DNA of 5,873 bases from Melioribacter sp. (GTDB lineage Bacteria > Bacteroidota > Ignavibacteria > Ignavibacteriales > Melioribacteraceae). A program made the translations under genes and the position numbers. The notes under the pieces were generated by a model. The model had not been told where the DNA came from. It ran no database searches and worked only from the letters and a program-made list of their open reading frames with translations. Shown piece by piece: positions 1 to 5,873 of this stretch; positions within the stretch are counted from its first letter, which is position 1, and the number at the start of each line of letters is the position of its first letter. The stretch spans positions 1-5,873 of the forward strand of contig JAENZU010000244.1 of NCBI GenBank assembly GCA_016841125.1, in the 5' to 3' direction.

Positions 1-222
1 GTTAAATGATAAGTATTTAATCCCGACTTAGATTTTCTTGGGCTTGTGGAAACATGCCTCGGCAAAAACTTTTCTTATAGTTATCTTGTAGCCAAGCCAC
101 GCCAGAGGCTTGTAAACCTTAAAGAATATTAGTCGATTTGTCATCCCGACAGCTTTCGGGATGACAAATTTGGGTTAATTTACAATAAAATCAATTTACA
201 AATTCTTCTATTTCATGCAAAT
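1..222. other. Non-coding region downstream of mutB
   Basis: No gene is supported here. All three plus-strand frames close by position 31, so any convergent gene from the left would have ended within the first few codons. Besides the 136-169 palindrome, a 6-bp stem (CAAGCC 93-98 / GGCTTG 107-112) with an 8-nt loop is visible. The only minus-strand reading frame of note (28-144, 38 codons) starts inside the palindrome without a ribosome binding site. Confidence 0.6.
136..169. repeat. Perfect 14-bp hairpin, TCATCCCG-type dispersed repeat
   Basis: Positions 136-149 and 156-169 are exact inverted copies (ATTTGTCATCCCGA / TCGGGATGACAAAT) around a 6-nt loop. Neither strand has a clean T-run after it, so it does not look like a simple terminator. 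From memory, GTCATCCCG...CGGGATGAC palindromes are frequent dispersed intergenic repeats in many bacterial genomes. It may act as a back-up terminator or mRNA 3' end stabiliser for mutB, 54 bp beyond the main terminator. Confidence 0.75.
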
Positions 223-248
223 AAAAAAGCCAGGCAAAACCCGGCTTT
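223..248 (-). terminator. Intrinsic terminator of mutB
   Basis: On the minus strand AAAGCCGGG and CCTGGCTTT form a 9-bp stem (one G-U pair) around a 5-nt TTTTG loop, with the hairpin occupying 226-248. The final three T of the stem run into three more, making a six-T run at 228-223. It lies 26 bp after the mutB TGA, the expected place for the end of the mutAB transcript. Confidence 0.85.
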
Positions 249-274
249 GTTTAACTCTAGCATTATTTTTCTAA

Positions 275-2452
275 TCAACCAAAACGGTTGTTTATCTCTT
301 CCATAATTTTGATACCTGCTTCCGGTATTTTAGTGCCGGGTCCAAAGATAGCAGCAGCACCATGTTCGTATAAAAAATCATAATCCTGAGAAGGAATGAC
401 ACCGCCGACGATGACAATTATATCGTCACGATCAAGCTTTTTTAAATCTTCAACTAATTGTGGAAGAAGTGTCTTGTGACCCGCTGCAAGAGAGCTCATC
501 CCAACCACGTGAACGTCATTTTCAACTGCTTGTTTAGCGGTCTCTTCAGGAGTTTGGAATAGCGGACCGACATCGACATCGAATCCCATATCGGCATAAG
601 CTGTAGCTACAACTTTGGCACCCCGGTCGTGACCGTCCTGCCCCATTTTAGCGATCATTATTCTTGGGCGCCTTCCTTCACGTTCTGCAAATTCATCTGT
701 CATTTGTCTGGCAATATTCATTTTGTCATTCTTGTCTTCGGAGTACTCGCTGCTGTAGACTCCTGAAATAGTTCTAGTCACGGCTTGATATCTCCCTGAT
801 ACTTTTTCAATTGCATCCGAAATTTCTCCAAGTGTTGCACGAACCCTTGCCGCCTTTACAGATAATTCTAAAAGATTACCTTCATTTGTTTCGGCACTTT
901 TAGTAATTGCATCCAATGCGGCTTTAACATCTGCTTCATTTCTTGAGGCTCTAATTTTTTCTATTCTTTTTATCTGAGAGAGTCTAACAGCAGTATTATC
1001 AACTTCGAGTATTTCAATCGGGTCTTCTTTTTCAAGTCTATATTTATTGGTCCCGACTATTGTCTCTCTACCGGAATCAATTCTTGCCTGTCGTCTTGCA
1101 GAAGCTTCTTCAATTCTCATTTTCGGAATGCCCGCCTCAATTGCCTTAGTCATTCCGCCGTAAGATTCAACTTCAAGTATATGTTCCCAGCCTTTATCTA
1201 GCAGTGCTTTAGTGAGTGACTCAACATAGTATGAACCGCCCCACGGATCAATAACTTTTGTAATGTTAGTTTCATCCTGCAGATAGAGCTGGGTGTTTCG
1301 GGCAATCCTTGCTGAAAAGTCGGTGGGCAATGCAATAGCTTCGTCAAGTGAGTTTGTATGAAAGGACTGAGTATGACCAAGAGCTGCAGCCATAGCTTCC
1401 ATGCATGTTCTTAAAACATTATTAAATGGATCTTGCTCGGTTAAACTCCAGCCTGAAGTTTGCGAGTGGGTTCGTAAAGACATCGACTTAGGATTTTTAG
1501 GATTGAACTGTTTTATAAGTTTAGCCCAAATTAATCTGGCAGCGCGTAGTTTGGCAACTTCCATAAAATAATTCATGCCTTCCGCCCAGAAGAATGAAAG
1601 GCGCGGAGCAAATTCATCAATGCCCATGCCTGCCTTAATTCCGGTGCGGACATACTCTAATCCATCGGCTAATGTATAAGCCATTTCAAGATCTGCTGTA
1701 GCACCGGCTTCCTGCATATGATAGCCGGAAATACTGATGCTGTTGAACTTAGGCATATTCTCTGAAGTAAACCTAAAAATATCTGCAATTATTCTCATCG
1801 AAACTTCAGGCGGATATATGTAAGTATTCCGTACCATGTATTCTTTTAGAATATCATTTTGGATTGTGCCTGTGAGTTGAGCATGTGAAACGCCCTGCTC
1901 TTCGGCAGCAACAATGTAAAATGCAAGCACGGGTAAAACCGCACCGTTCATTGTCATTGAAACCGACATTTTATCAAGCGGTATTTGGTCGAACAATATT
2001 TTCATATCTTCGATGGAGTCAATTGCAACACCGGCTTTACCGACATCACTAACAACACGCGGATGATCCGAATCGTATCCGCGGTGTGTGGCTAAATCAA
2101 ATGCAACAGATAAACCTTTTTGGCCTGCCGCTAAATTTCTGCGGTAAAACGCATTACTCTCTTCTGCAGTTGAAAAACCCGCATATTGTCTTACCGTCCA
2201 AGGACGGGCAACGTACATTGTACTGTAAGGTCCGCGTAGAAAGGGAGCCATTCCGGACATATAATCAAGATGTTCCATCTCAATTAGATCATCGGCAGTA
2301 TAGAGAGGTTTTACATTAATTTTTTCCATCGTTTCCCAAACAAATTCATCAACCGACTTTCCGGTTTCCTCCTTAAATTTTTGGCTCCACTCTTCATAAG
2401 AAACATTTTTGGGTTTTAGATCCAATTCAATTTCTGAAAAATTTGGTTTCAT
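275..2452 (-). CDS. mutB: Methylmalonyl-CoA mutase, large catalytic subunit (MutB)
   Basis: This is the adenosylcobalamin-dependent subunit that carries out the radical rearrangement of succinyl-CoA to (R)-methylmalonyl-CoA in the cytoplasm, as a heterodimer with MutA. With the ATG at 2450-2452 the protein is 725 residues, close to the Propionibacterium MutB. Residues ~40-400 form the substrate-binding barrel and ~595-725 the B12-binding domain. By hand comparison with Propionibacterium MutB as I recall it, the key residues are present: Y90 (Y89), R208 (R207), H245 (H244), and the cobalamin motif K602, D606-x-H608-x-x-G611 (K604, D608, H610). The segments MSSLAAGH (652-659) and VGGVIP (682-687) complete the B12 fold. 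The start is chosen because GAGGA lies 7 nt upstream and the protein resembles the family from there. An in-frame extension to a TTG at 2536 is repeat sequence. The gene ends in TGA and is followed by a terminator. Family assignment is near certain; the exact start is slightly less so. Confidence 0.97.
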   Translation of the reverse strand: MKPNFSEIELDLKPKNVSYEEWSQKFKEETGKSVDEFVWETMEKINVKPLYTADDLIEMEHLDYMSGMAPFLRGPYSTMYVARPWTVRQYAGFSTAEESNAFYRRNLAAGQKGLSVAFDLATHRGYDSDHPRVVSDVGKAGVAIDSIEDMKILFDQIPLDKMSVSMTMNGAVLPVLAFYIVAAEEQGVSHAQLTGTIQNDILKEYMVRNTYIYPPEVSMRIIADIFRFTSENMPKFNSISISGYHMQEAGATADLEMAYTLADGLEYVRTGIKAGMGIDEFAPRLSFFWAEGMNYFMEVAKLRAARLIWAKLIKQFNPKNPKSMSLRTHSQTSGWSLTEQDPFNNVLRTCMEAMAAALGHTQSFHTNSLDEAIALPTDFSARIARNTQLYLQDETNITKVIDPWGGSYYVESLTKALLDKGWEHILEVESYGGMTKAIEAGIPKMRIEEASARRQARIDSGRETIVGTNKYRLEKEDPIEILEVDNTAVRLSQIKRIEKIRASRNEADVKAALDAITKSAETNEGNLLELSVKAARVRATLGEISDAIEKVSGRYQAVTRTISGVYSSEYSEDKNDKMNIARQMTDEFAEREGRRPRIMIAKMGQDGHDRGAKVVATAYADMGFDVDVGPLFQTPEETAKQAVENDVHVVGMSSLAAGHKTLLPQLVEDLKKLDRDDIIVIVGGVIPSQDYDFLYEHGAAAIFGPGTKIPEAGIKIMEEINNRFG

Positions 2453-2459
2453 TTTCAAA

Positions 2460-2464
2460 TCCTC
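2460..2464 (-). promoter_or_regulatory. Ribosome binding site that fixes the mutB start
   Basis: On the minus strand GAGGA is followed by a 7-nt spacer (TTTGAAA) and the ATG at 2450-2452. This supports translation from that ATG rather than from the upstream in-frame TTG at 2534-2536, which has no purine-rich stretch before it. Confidence 0.75.
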
Positions 2465-2472
2465 ATTTACTT

Positions 2473-2538
2473 CTTGGCGCCTTAGCGTCTTTGCGGTAAA
2501 AGAATGAAAAACAACCGCAAGGTCGCAGAGACGCAAAG
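2473..2538. repeat. Imperfect palindromic intergenic repeat made of ~8-nt units
   Basis: Two 25-nt arms (2473-2497 and 2514-2538) are inverted copies matching at 19 of 25 positions and separated by a 16-nt T-rich (minus strand) loop. The inner 7 bp (TTGCGGT/ACCGCAA) pair perfectly. Each arm divides into three similar units: CTTTGCGTC, TCTGCGAC, CTTGCGGT in one, and CTTGGCGCC, TTAGCGTC, TTTGCGGT in the other. It fills most of the 91-bp gap between mutA and mutB and is more GC-rich than the flanking non-coding DNA. From memory, CTTTGCGTC..CTTTGCGGT elements are scattered between genes in many environmental bacterial genomes, and their translation (AKTLRRQ and similar) is a common false N-terminus. 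I cannot verify copy number here. In the transcript it could fold into an intercistronic hairpin. Confidence 0.8.
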
Positions 2539-2543
2539 ATTTA

Positions 2544-4709
2544 TTATCTAATTTTATTAAAAAGCTTATTTAGCAACTCATACGCATCACAACCAAGATA
2601 AATAAAATCATCAACTCCCGATTTTTTATGTTCTTCAATTTGATCTTTGGGGTAGCCTGCAAGTATTATTACAATATCTTTATTTTTGCTTTTTAATCCT
2701 CTAACCAATTGAGGTACGATTTCAGGATATGTTTCATCGGTTGAACAAATAACAACAACTTGTGCTCCTGCATTAATAGCTGCCTCGGAGGCATCAGAAC
2801 TTGAATCAAAACCTTTTTGATAGATCACTTCAAAACCGCCGACTTCAAAAAATCCCGTTGAAAAATCTGCTCTCGGTTTGTGCTGCTTTAATGGACCCAT
2901 TGTAGCAAGAAAAACTTTGGGTTTGCTTCCGTTGCTTGCCTGGTATTCGATTGCTTTGTCTCTTAACTCTTCAAATATCTCACTTGCTCTATGAATTTTA
3001 ACCTTAGAAATCTTAACAGCATCACCAGCATTTACACGGGTAGTCTTTGCTATCTCTCCAATTGTTGCACCTTCGGCAAAGGCTTCAATGCAAGTCCCGA
3101 TTAGATCGGTTGAATTTTTATCTGTCAAATTCTGTAGTTTTTCAAGAATGTTTTGATGTGTTCCATTATCACCGGAAACTCTTAATTTTTGCAGATATTC
3201 AGTGCGTTTTTTATGAAATTTTTCTTTATCTAATTTTTGTCTTTCAATTTTCTTCTCTTTACCGTTAGCGTACATATTTGTGCCGACTAAAACATCTTTA
3301 CGATTTGACAGATTCTTTCTTCTTTCAGAATCGGTTTCAGCAATTAATGTTTGGGGATAGTTCGCCTCGAGTGATTTGATCATTCCGCCTTTTGCATCAA
3401 TTTCCTGAAATAACTTCCAGGCTTTTTCTGCGACTTCCGAAGTCAGGCTCTCAACAAAATATGACCCACCGGCAGGATCGATCAGTTTATCCAAATGACT
3501 TTCTTCTTTCAATAATATTTGGGTGTTCCTTGCGATTCTTCTCGAAAATTGATCCGGGACAGCGAACGACTCATCAAACGGGTTTGTATGCATGCTGTCA
3601 ATCCCGCCAACGATTGCAGAAAAAGCTTCGGTTGTTGTTCTCAGCATATTTACGTAAGGATCAATCATCGTCTGATTATGGCGGGACGTTCTAACGTGAA
3701 TGTTCATTTTTCGATCATTTTCGTCAACACCGTATGCTTCCAAAATTTTAGACCACAAGATCTTTGCAGCTCTTAATTTTGCAATTTCCATAAAATAAAA
3801 AGGACCTACAGCAAAAGTGAATCTCAGCTTATTTGCAATTTCCTCTGCCGGAATACCTTTGTCGATTAAGACAGAGAAATATTCATTTCCTGTTGCGAGT
3901 ACTAAAGCCAGTTCCTGAACCGCGCTGGCGCCGGAATTGTGATAAAGACTTCCGTCAACTCCAATTGTTTTCACATTTGGCATATTCTCAGTTGACCAAT
4001 TAACAACTTTTGCCATTTCGTCAAATATGAAATCCCATGATACAGGTAACGATCCATTTTCTGCAATATACCCTATCGGATCAGCTTCGAAACTTCCGCG
4101 AAGATTTTTTAAATTAAAATTTTTCTCGTTTAAATGAGCTGCAAGAAGTGCAAGTATTGGCAGCGATGAAAATCCGGTTCTAACAAATATTGGATACTTC
4201 TCCAAATCAACATCTTTCAAAGCTCTTGCTAAACTATTTTTCGCTGATATTGAAAGTCCGGAATCTCCGACTTTTTCGACACCGGCGAAATCAGCATCCA
4301 ATCCTAATTTTGTAGCACTGTCCAAAGTAAGATCAACAGCAGTTTGTCCACGTTCGAGATCATTTTTTAATGCGGCATTAAAATCTTCTGCATCAGCATA
4401 AGGAATTTCCTGGCAGATCAGCCACGATTGATCTGTATAACCAGATGCTCTGGTACCGCGAACATAATTTTCACTACCGGGAAAATTTTTAAGGTGAGGA
4501 AGATTTTCAATATCTTTTCTCGTGTAAATAGGTTTTAGATCGATACCTTCATAAGTTTTCGTAATCAATTTCTTTTCGAAAGAAGCTCCTTTAAGATCAG
4601 CCTCAACTTGTGCTTTCCATTCTTCGTAAGTTGGGAGAGGGAATTCATTGTTTAGCCGGAGTTCTTTTTCGAGTGTATTTTCAGCTTTTTCTTTACTCAT
4701 ATCCGACAT
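2544..4709 (-). CDS. mutA: Methylmalonyl-CoA mutase, small non-catalytic subunit (MutA)
   Basis: This is the 721-residue partner of MutB, with the same two-part architecture: barrel domain ~20-480 and flavodoxin-like C-terminal domain ~595-721. Shared landmarks include FYFMEIAKLRAAKILW (304-319), MHTNPFDE (373-380), RRIARNTQ (390-397) and DPAGGSYFVESL (411-422). By hand alignment to MutB the catalytic residues are replaced: Tyr by E101, Arg by N218, His by L255. The DxHxxG cobalamin motif is replaced by KQHKPR (608-613), which keeps a histidine but not the flanking Asp and Gly. It should therefore bind no cobalamin and stabilise MutB, as known for heterodimeric mutases. GGAG lies 5 nt before the ATG at 4707-4709; a second ATG three codons later (4698-4700) is a less likely start. 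It precedes mutB by 91 bp in the usual mutA-mutB order and is probably co-transcribed with it. It ends in TAA. Confidence 0.95.
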   Translation of the reverse strand: MSDMSKEKAENTLEKELRLNNEFPLPTYEEWKAQVEADLKGASFEKKLITKTYEGIDLKPIYTRKDIENLPHLKNFPGSENYVRGTRASGYTDQSWLICQEIPYADAEDFNAALKNDLERGQTAVDLTLDSATKLGLDADFAGVEKVGDSGLSISAKNSLARALKDVDLEKYPIFVRTGFSSLPILALLAAHLNEKNFNLKNLRGSFEADPIGYIAENGSLPVSWDFIFDEMAKVVNWSTENMPNVKTIGVDGSLYHNSGASAVQELALVLATGNEYFSVLIDKGIPAEEIANKLRFTFAVGPFYFMEIAKLRAAKILWSKILEAYGVDENDRKMNIHVRTSRHNQTMIDPYVNMLRTTTEAFSAIVGGIDSMHTNPFDESFAVPDQFSRRIARNTQILLKEESHLDKLIDPAGGSYFVESLTSEVAEKAWKLFQEIDAKGGMIKSLEANYPQTLIAETDSERRKNLSNRKDVLVGTNMYANGKEKKIERQKLDKEKFHKKRTEYLQKLRVSGDNGTHQNILEKLQNLTDKNSTDLIGTCIEAFAEGATIGEIAKTTRVNAGDAVKISKVKIHRASEIFEELRDKAIEYQASNGSKPKVFLATMGPLKQHKPRADFSTGFFEVGGFEVIYQKGFDSSSDASEAAINAGAQVVVICSTDETYPEIVPQLVRGLKSKNKDIVIILAGYPKDQIEEHKKSGVDDFIYLGCDAYELLNKLFNKIR

Positions 4710-4714
4710 TATTA

Positions 4715-4718
4715 CTCC
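4715..4718 (-). promoter_or_regulatory. Ribosome binding site of mutA
   Basis: GGAG on the minus strand sits 5 nt (TAATA) upstream of the ATG at 4707-4709. This favours that ATG over the in-frame ATG three codons later. Confidence 0.6.
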
Positions 4719-4739
4719 ATTTTATTGTGTTTTTCTGTT

Positions 4740-4768
4740 AAAATATAAGAACTTTAAAAATATCAAAA
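4740..4768 (-). promoter_or_regulatory. Possible promoter for mutA-mutB
   Basis: In the 131-bp AT-rich gap before mutA, the minus strand shows TTTTG (4764-4768), 16 nt, then TATATTTT (4740-4747). The second box matches 7 of 8 positions of the Bacteroidota -7 element TAnnTTTG and the first resembles its -33 TTTG, but the spacing is a few nt shorter than usual. It would give a leader of about 25 nt. In such AT-rich sequence a match like this can arise by chance. I saw no conserved cobalamin-riboswitch box or operator-like palindrome in the gap. Confidence 0.25.
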
Positions 4769-4840
4769 TTCCCGGACTATTACCTTATTTTACAATGTTA
4801 AAATAATTTTAAATCGATAAAATTTTAATATTGATTCAAA

Positions 4841-5218
4841 CTAATTAGCATTCTTTTGTTTTTTGACAGCAATAAATCGAGCGACATAAATTCCGACCAC
4901 TCCGAATGAGATCAGCGCCGTAAATCCAAAAATGAAAGTTCTGCGGTCAAATCCGGTATCACCAGCAAGATTTCTAATCAACATCACCAGCATGAATATT
5001 GCAATCAGCAATGTTATTGTTACGGCAATGTGGGCAACAGTGTGATTATCATTTTTAATCGGCTTTGTCATTGGAAGCAGGATCAGTCCAAACAGAGCAG
5101 GGATTAAAGCAGTAAATTGGAAATCACCTTCAACTGTATATCGTGCTATAAATCCGAATATTGCGATTGCAATTAAATAAATTGAATATGTCAGGTTAAC
5201 CAAATCAGGTCTTTTCAT
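4841..5218 (-). CDS. Small four-helix membrane protein, function unknown
   Basis: A 125-residue protein with four predicted membrane segments at about 9-26, 34-52, 61-81 and 95-116, joined by short charged loops and ending in a lysine-rich tail (KKQKN, 119-123). There is no cleavable signal peptide or obvious catalytic motif. The segment TALIPALFGLILLP (36-49) and the histidines H59 and H63 at the start of helix 3 resemble, from memory, a family of small uncharacterised bacterial membrane proteins with a TALIPAxFG motif; I cannot name it securely. The ATG at 5216-5218 is preceded by AAGGA with a 6-nt spacer, and the stop is TAG. It begins 17 bp after the glycosyltransferase stop, so the two are probably one operon. 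I see no clear intrinsic terminator after it. A role with the glycosyltransferase is only a guess from position. Confidence 0.8.
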   Translation of the reverse strand: MKRPDLVNLTYSIYLIAIAIFGFIARYTVEGDFQFTALIPALFGLILLPMTKPIKNDNHTVAHIAVTITLLIAIFMLVMLIRNLAGDTGFDRRTFIFGFTALISFGVVGIYVARFIAVKKQKNAN

Positions 5219-5235
5219 TTATTTCCTTTCTTAAA

Positions 5236-5873
5236 TTAAAATTTATTTGACTTAAGTTCTCTCAACGAATAATGAGTTCCGCGCCAATCTAATCCGTCAT
5301 TTTTTAACGCATAAATTATAGAGCGGAGCTGAATAATAATAAAAATAAAACTATTAACCGGAAATAACAGTGCATGCCATTTTTTTGAACCGGAAATTTT
5401 TAAGGATCCTTGATATAAAATCATTATCCATATTACCGTAAGTGTGTAAAATAATTGTGTAAATCCGGATGTAAAAAATAGGGCAATAAAGGGGAAAACA
5501 TTAAGTAGAAATTGAGGAATTAAAGATAAAAGTGTTAACGGCATGTTGTAATTAAACGGAGTTAATGAGTTTTTTAATAATCCATTAAAAAGTTGTTTTA
5601 ATGAGCTGTACCATTTAACACTTAGTAGTTCATTGCCGAACAAGAGATCTTGTTTATATCCGTTTGTCTTAATTAATTTCCCGAGTTTCACATCGTCATC
5701 GGGACGCATTTTAATTTTTTCGTGCATACCAATTTTCCAGTAAACTTCGGATTTAACCAAATTAAATGCACCAATACCAATATGATATTTCGATTTTGGA
5801 TCTTTTGCTTTCCACGGTTTTGCGTATAGTGAAAAATAAAAAGTAAAAACACTCATAAAAGCCGGCAGCATTT
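5236..5873 (-). CDS. Membrane-associated family 2 glycosyltransferase, HpnB/CrtQ-like (C-terminal part)
   Basis: About 211 residues of the C-terminal half are in the window; the gene continues past the right edge. Counting from the first in-window Met (5869-5871), there is KDPKSKYHIGIGAFNLVKSE (23-42), the acidic PDDD motif (57-60, expected catalytic and metal region), and VKWYSSLKQLFNGLLKN (85-101). Hydrophobic segments follow at about 112-134, 138-156 and 166-189, then a tail with LDWRGTHY (194-201). This order and the WRG(T/R)xY tail are typical of GT2 enzymes that glycosylate lipids or carotenoids at the membrane, such as hopene-associated HpnB and CrtQ. The acceptor cannot be told from this fragment. 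The Met at 5871 is almost certainly internal, because the nucleotide-sugar-binding N-terminal half is absent. The gene ends in TAA, 17 bp before the small membrane protein gene. Confidence 0.85.
   Translation of the reverse strand, partial: MLPAFMSVFTFYFSLYAKPWKAKDPKSKYHIGIGAFNLVKSEVYWKIGMHEKIKMRPDDDVKLGKLIKTNGYKQDLLFGNELLSVKWYSSLKQLFNGLLKNSLTPFNYNMPLTLLSLIPQFLLNVFPFIALFFTSGFTQLFYTLTVIWIMILYQGSLKISGSKKWHALLFPVNSFIFIIIQLRSIIYALKNDGLDWRGTHYSLRELKSNKF

Noticed and set aside
28..144. 38-codon minus-strand gene
   Set aside because: Its ATG lies inside the perfect palindrome, there is no ribosome binding site, and I recognise no protein family in the translation.
136..169. Main terminator of mutB
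   Set aside because: No T-run follows on either strand, and a canonical terminator (223-248) lies closer to the mutB stop.
2086..2319. Plus-strand open frame opposite the mutB start region
   Set aside because: It lies wholly antisense to a highly conserved part of mutB and its translation has no recognisable domain. Other open frames opposite or out of phase with mutA and mutB (for example at 1198-1380, 3047-3268, 3392-3694 and 3519-3776) are rejected for the same reason.
4801..4830. Terminator for the small membrane protein gene
   Set aside because: Only an A/T-only stem (TTAAAAT/ATTTTAA on the minus strand) with a long loop can be drawn. It is too weak and is expected by chance in this composition.
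4710..4840. Cobalamin riboswitch upstream of mutA
   Set aside because: The gap is only 131 bp and almost all A/T. It lacks the conserved B12 box and the GC-rich stems a cobalamin riboswitch needs.
5869..5871. ATG as the true start of the glycosyltransferase
   Set aside because: The sequence from here lacks the N-terminal nucleotide-sugar-binding half of a family 2 glycosyltransferase. The preceding codon is cut by the window edge (nAA), so the frame probably continues.

Overview
The window is AT-rich and every supported gene lies on the minus strand. In transcription order (right to left) it holds the 3' end of a membrane glycosyltransferase gene, a small four-helix membrane protein, and then the two subunits of adenosylcobalamin-dependent methylmalonyl-CoA mutase, mutA followed by mutB. 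The style of the protein sequences suggests a member of the Bacteroidota/Chlorobiota/Ignavibacteriota group: a long degenerate MutA paired with a canonical MutB, a HpnB/CrtQ-like glycosyltransferase, and short dispersed palindromic repeats between genes. This placement rests on resemblance, not on a search.

Layout. 5236-5873: family 2 glycosyltransferase, C-terminal part only, running off the right edge. 4841-5218: small membrane protein, 17 bp after the glycosyltransferase and probably co-transcribed with it. 4710-4840: very AT-rich gap that probably carries the mutAB promoter. 2544-4709: mutA. 2453-2543: 91-bp gap, of which 66 bp form an imperfect palindromic repeat. 275-2452: mutB. 1-274: non-coding tail with a good intrinsic terminator for mutB (223-248), a perfect 14-bp hairpin of the TCATCCCG type (136-169) and a weaker hairpin (93-112).

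MutA and MutB form the heterodimer that interconverts succinyl-CoA and (R)-methylmalonyl-CoA, used in propionate formation or breakdown. MutB carries all the catalytic and cobalamin-binding residues I could check. MutA has lost them and is the non-catalytic partner. No epimerase, MeaB-type GTPase chaperone or cobalamin riboswitch is in the window. The glycosyltransferase and small membrane protein look like a separate unit with no evident link to the mutase.

I found no undescribed multi-gene system. The most interesting feature is the repeat between mutA and mutB. It is built from roughly 8-nt units, is inverted on itself, and reads in frame into mutB, so an automatic gene call would add a false 28-residue N-terminus.
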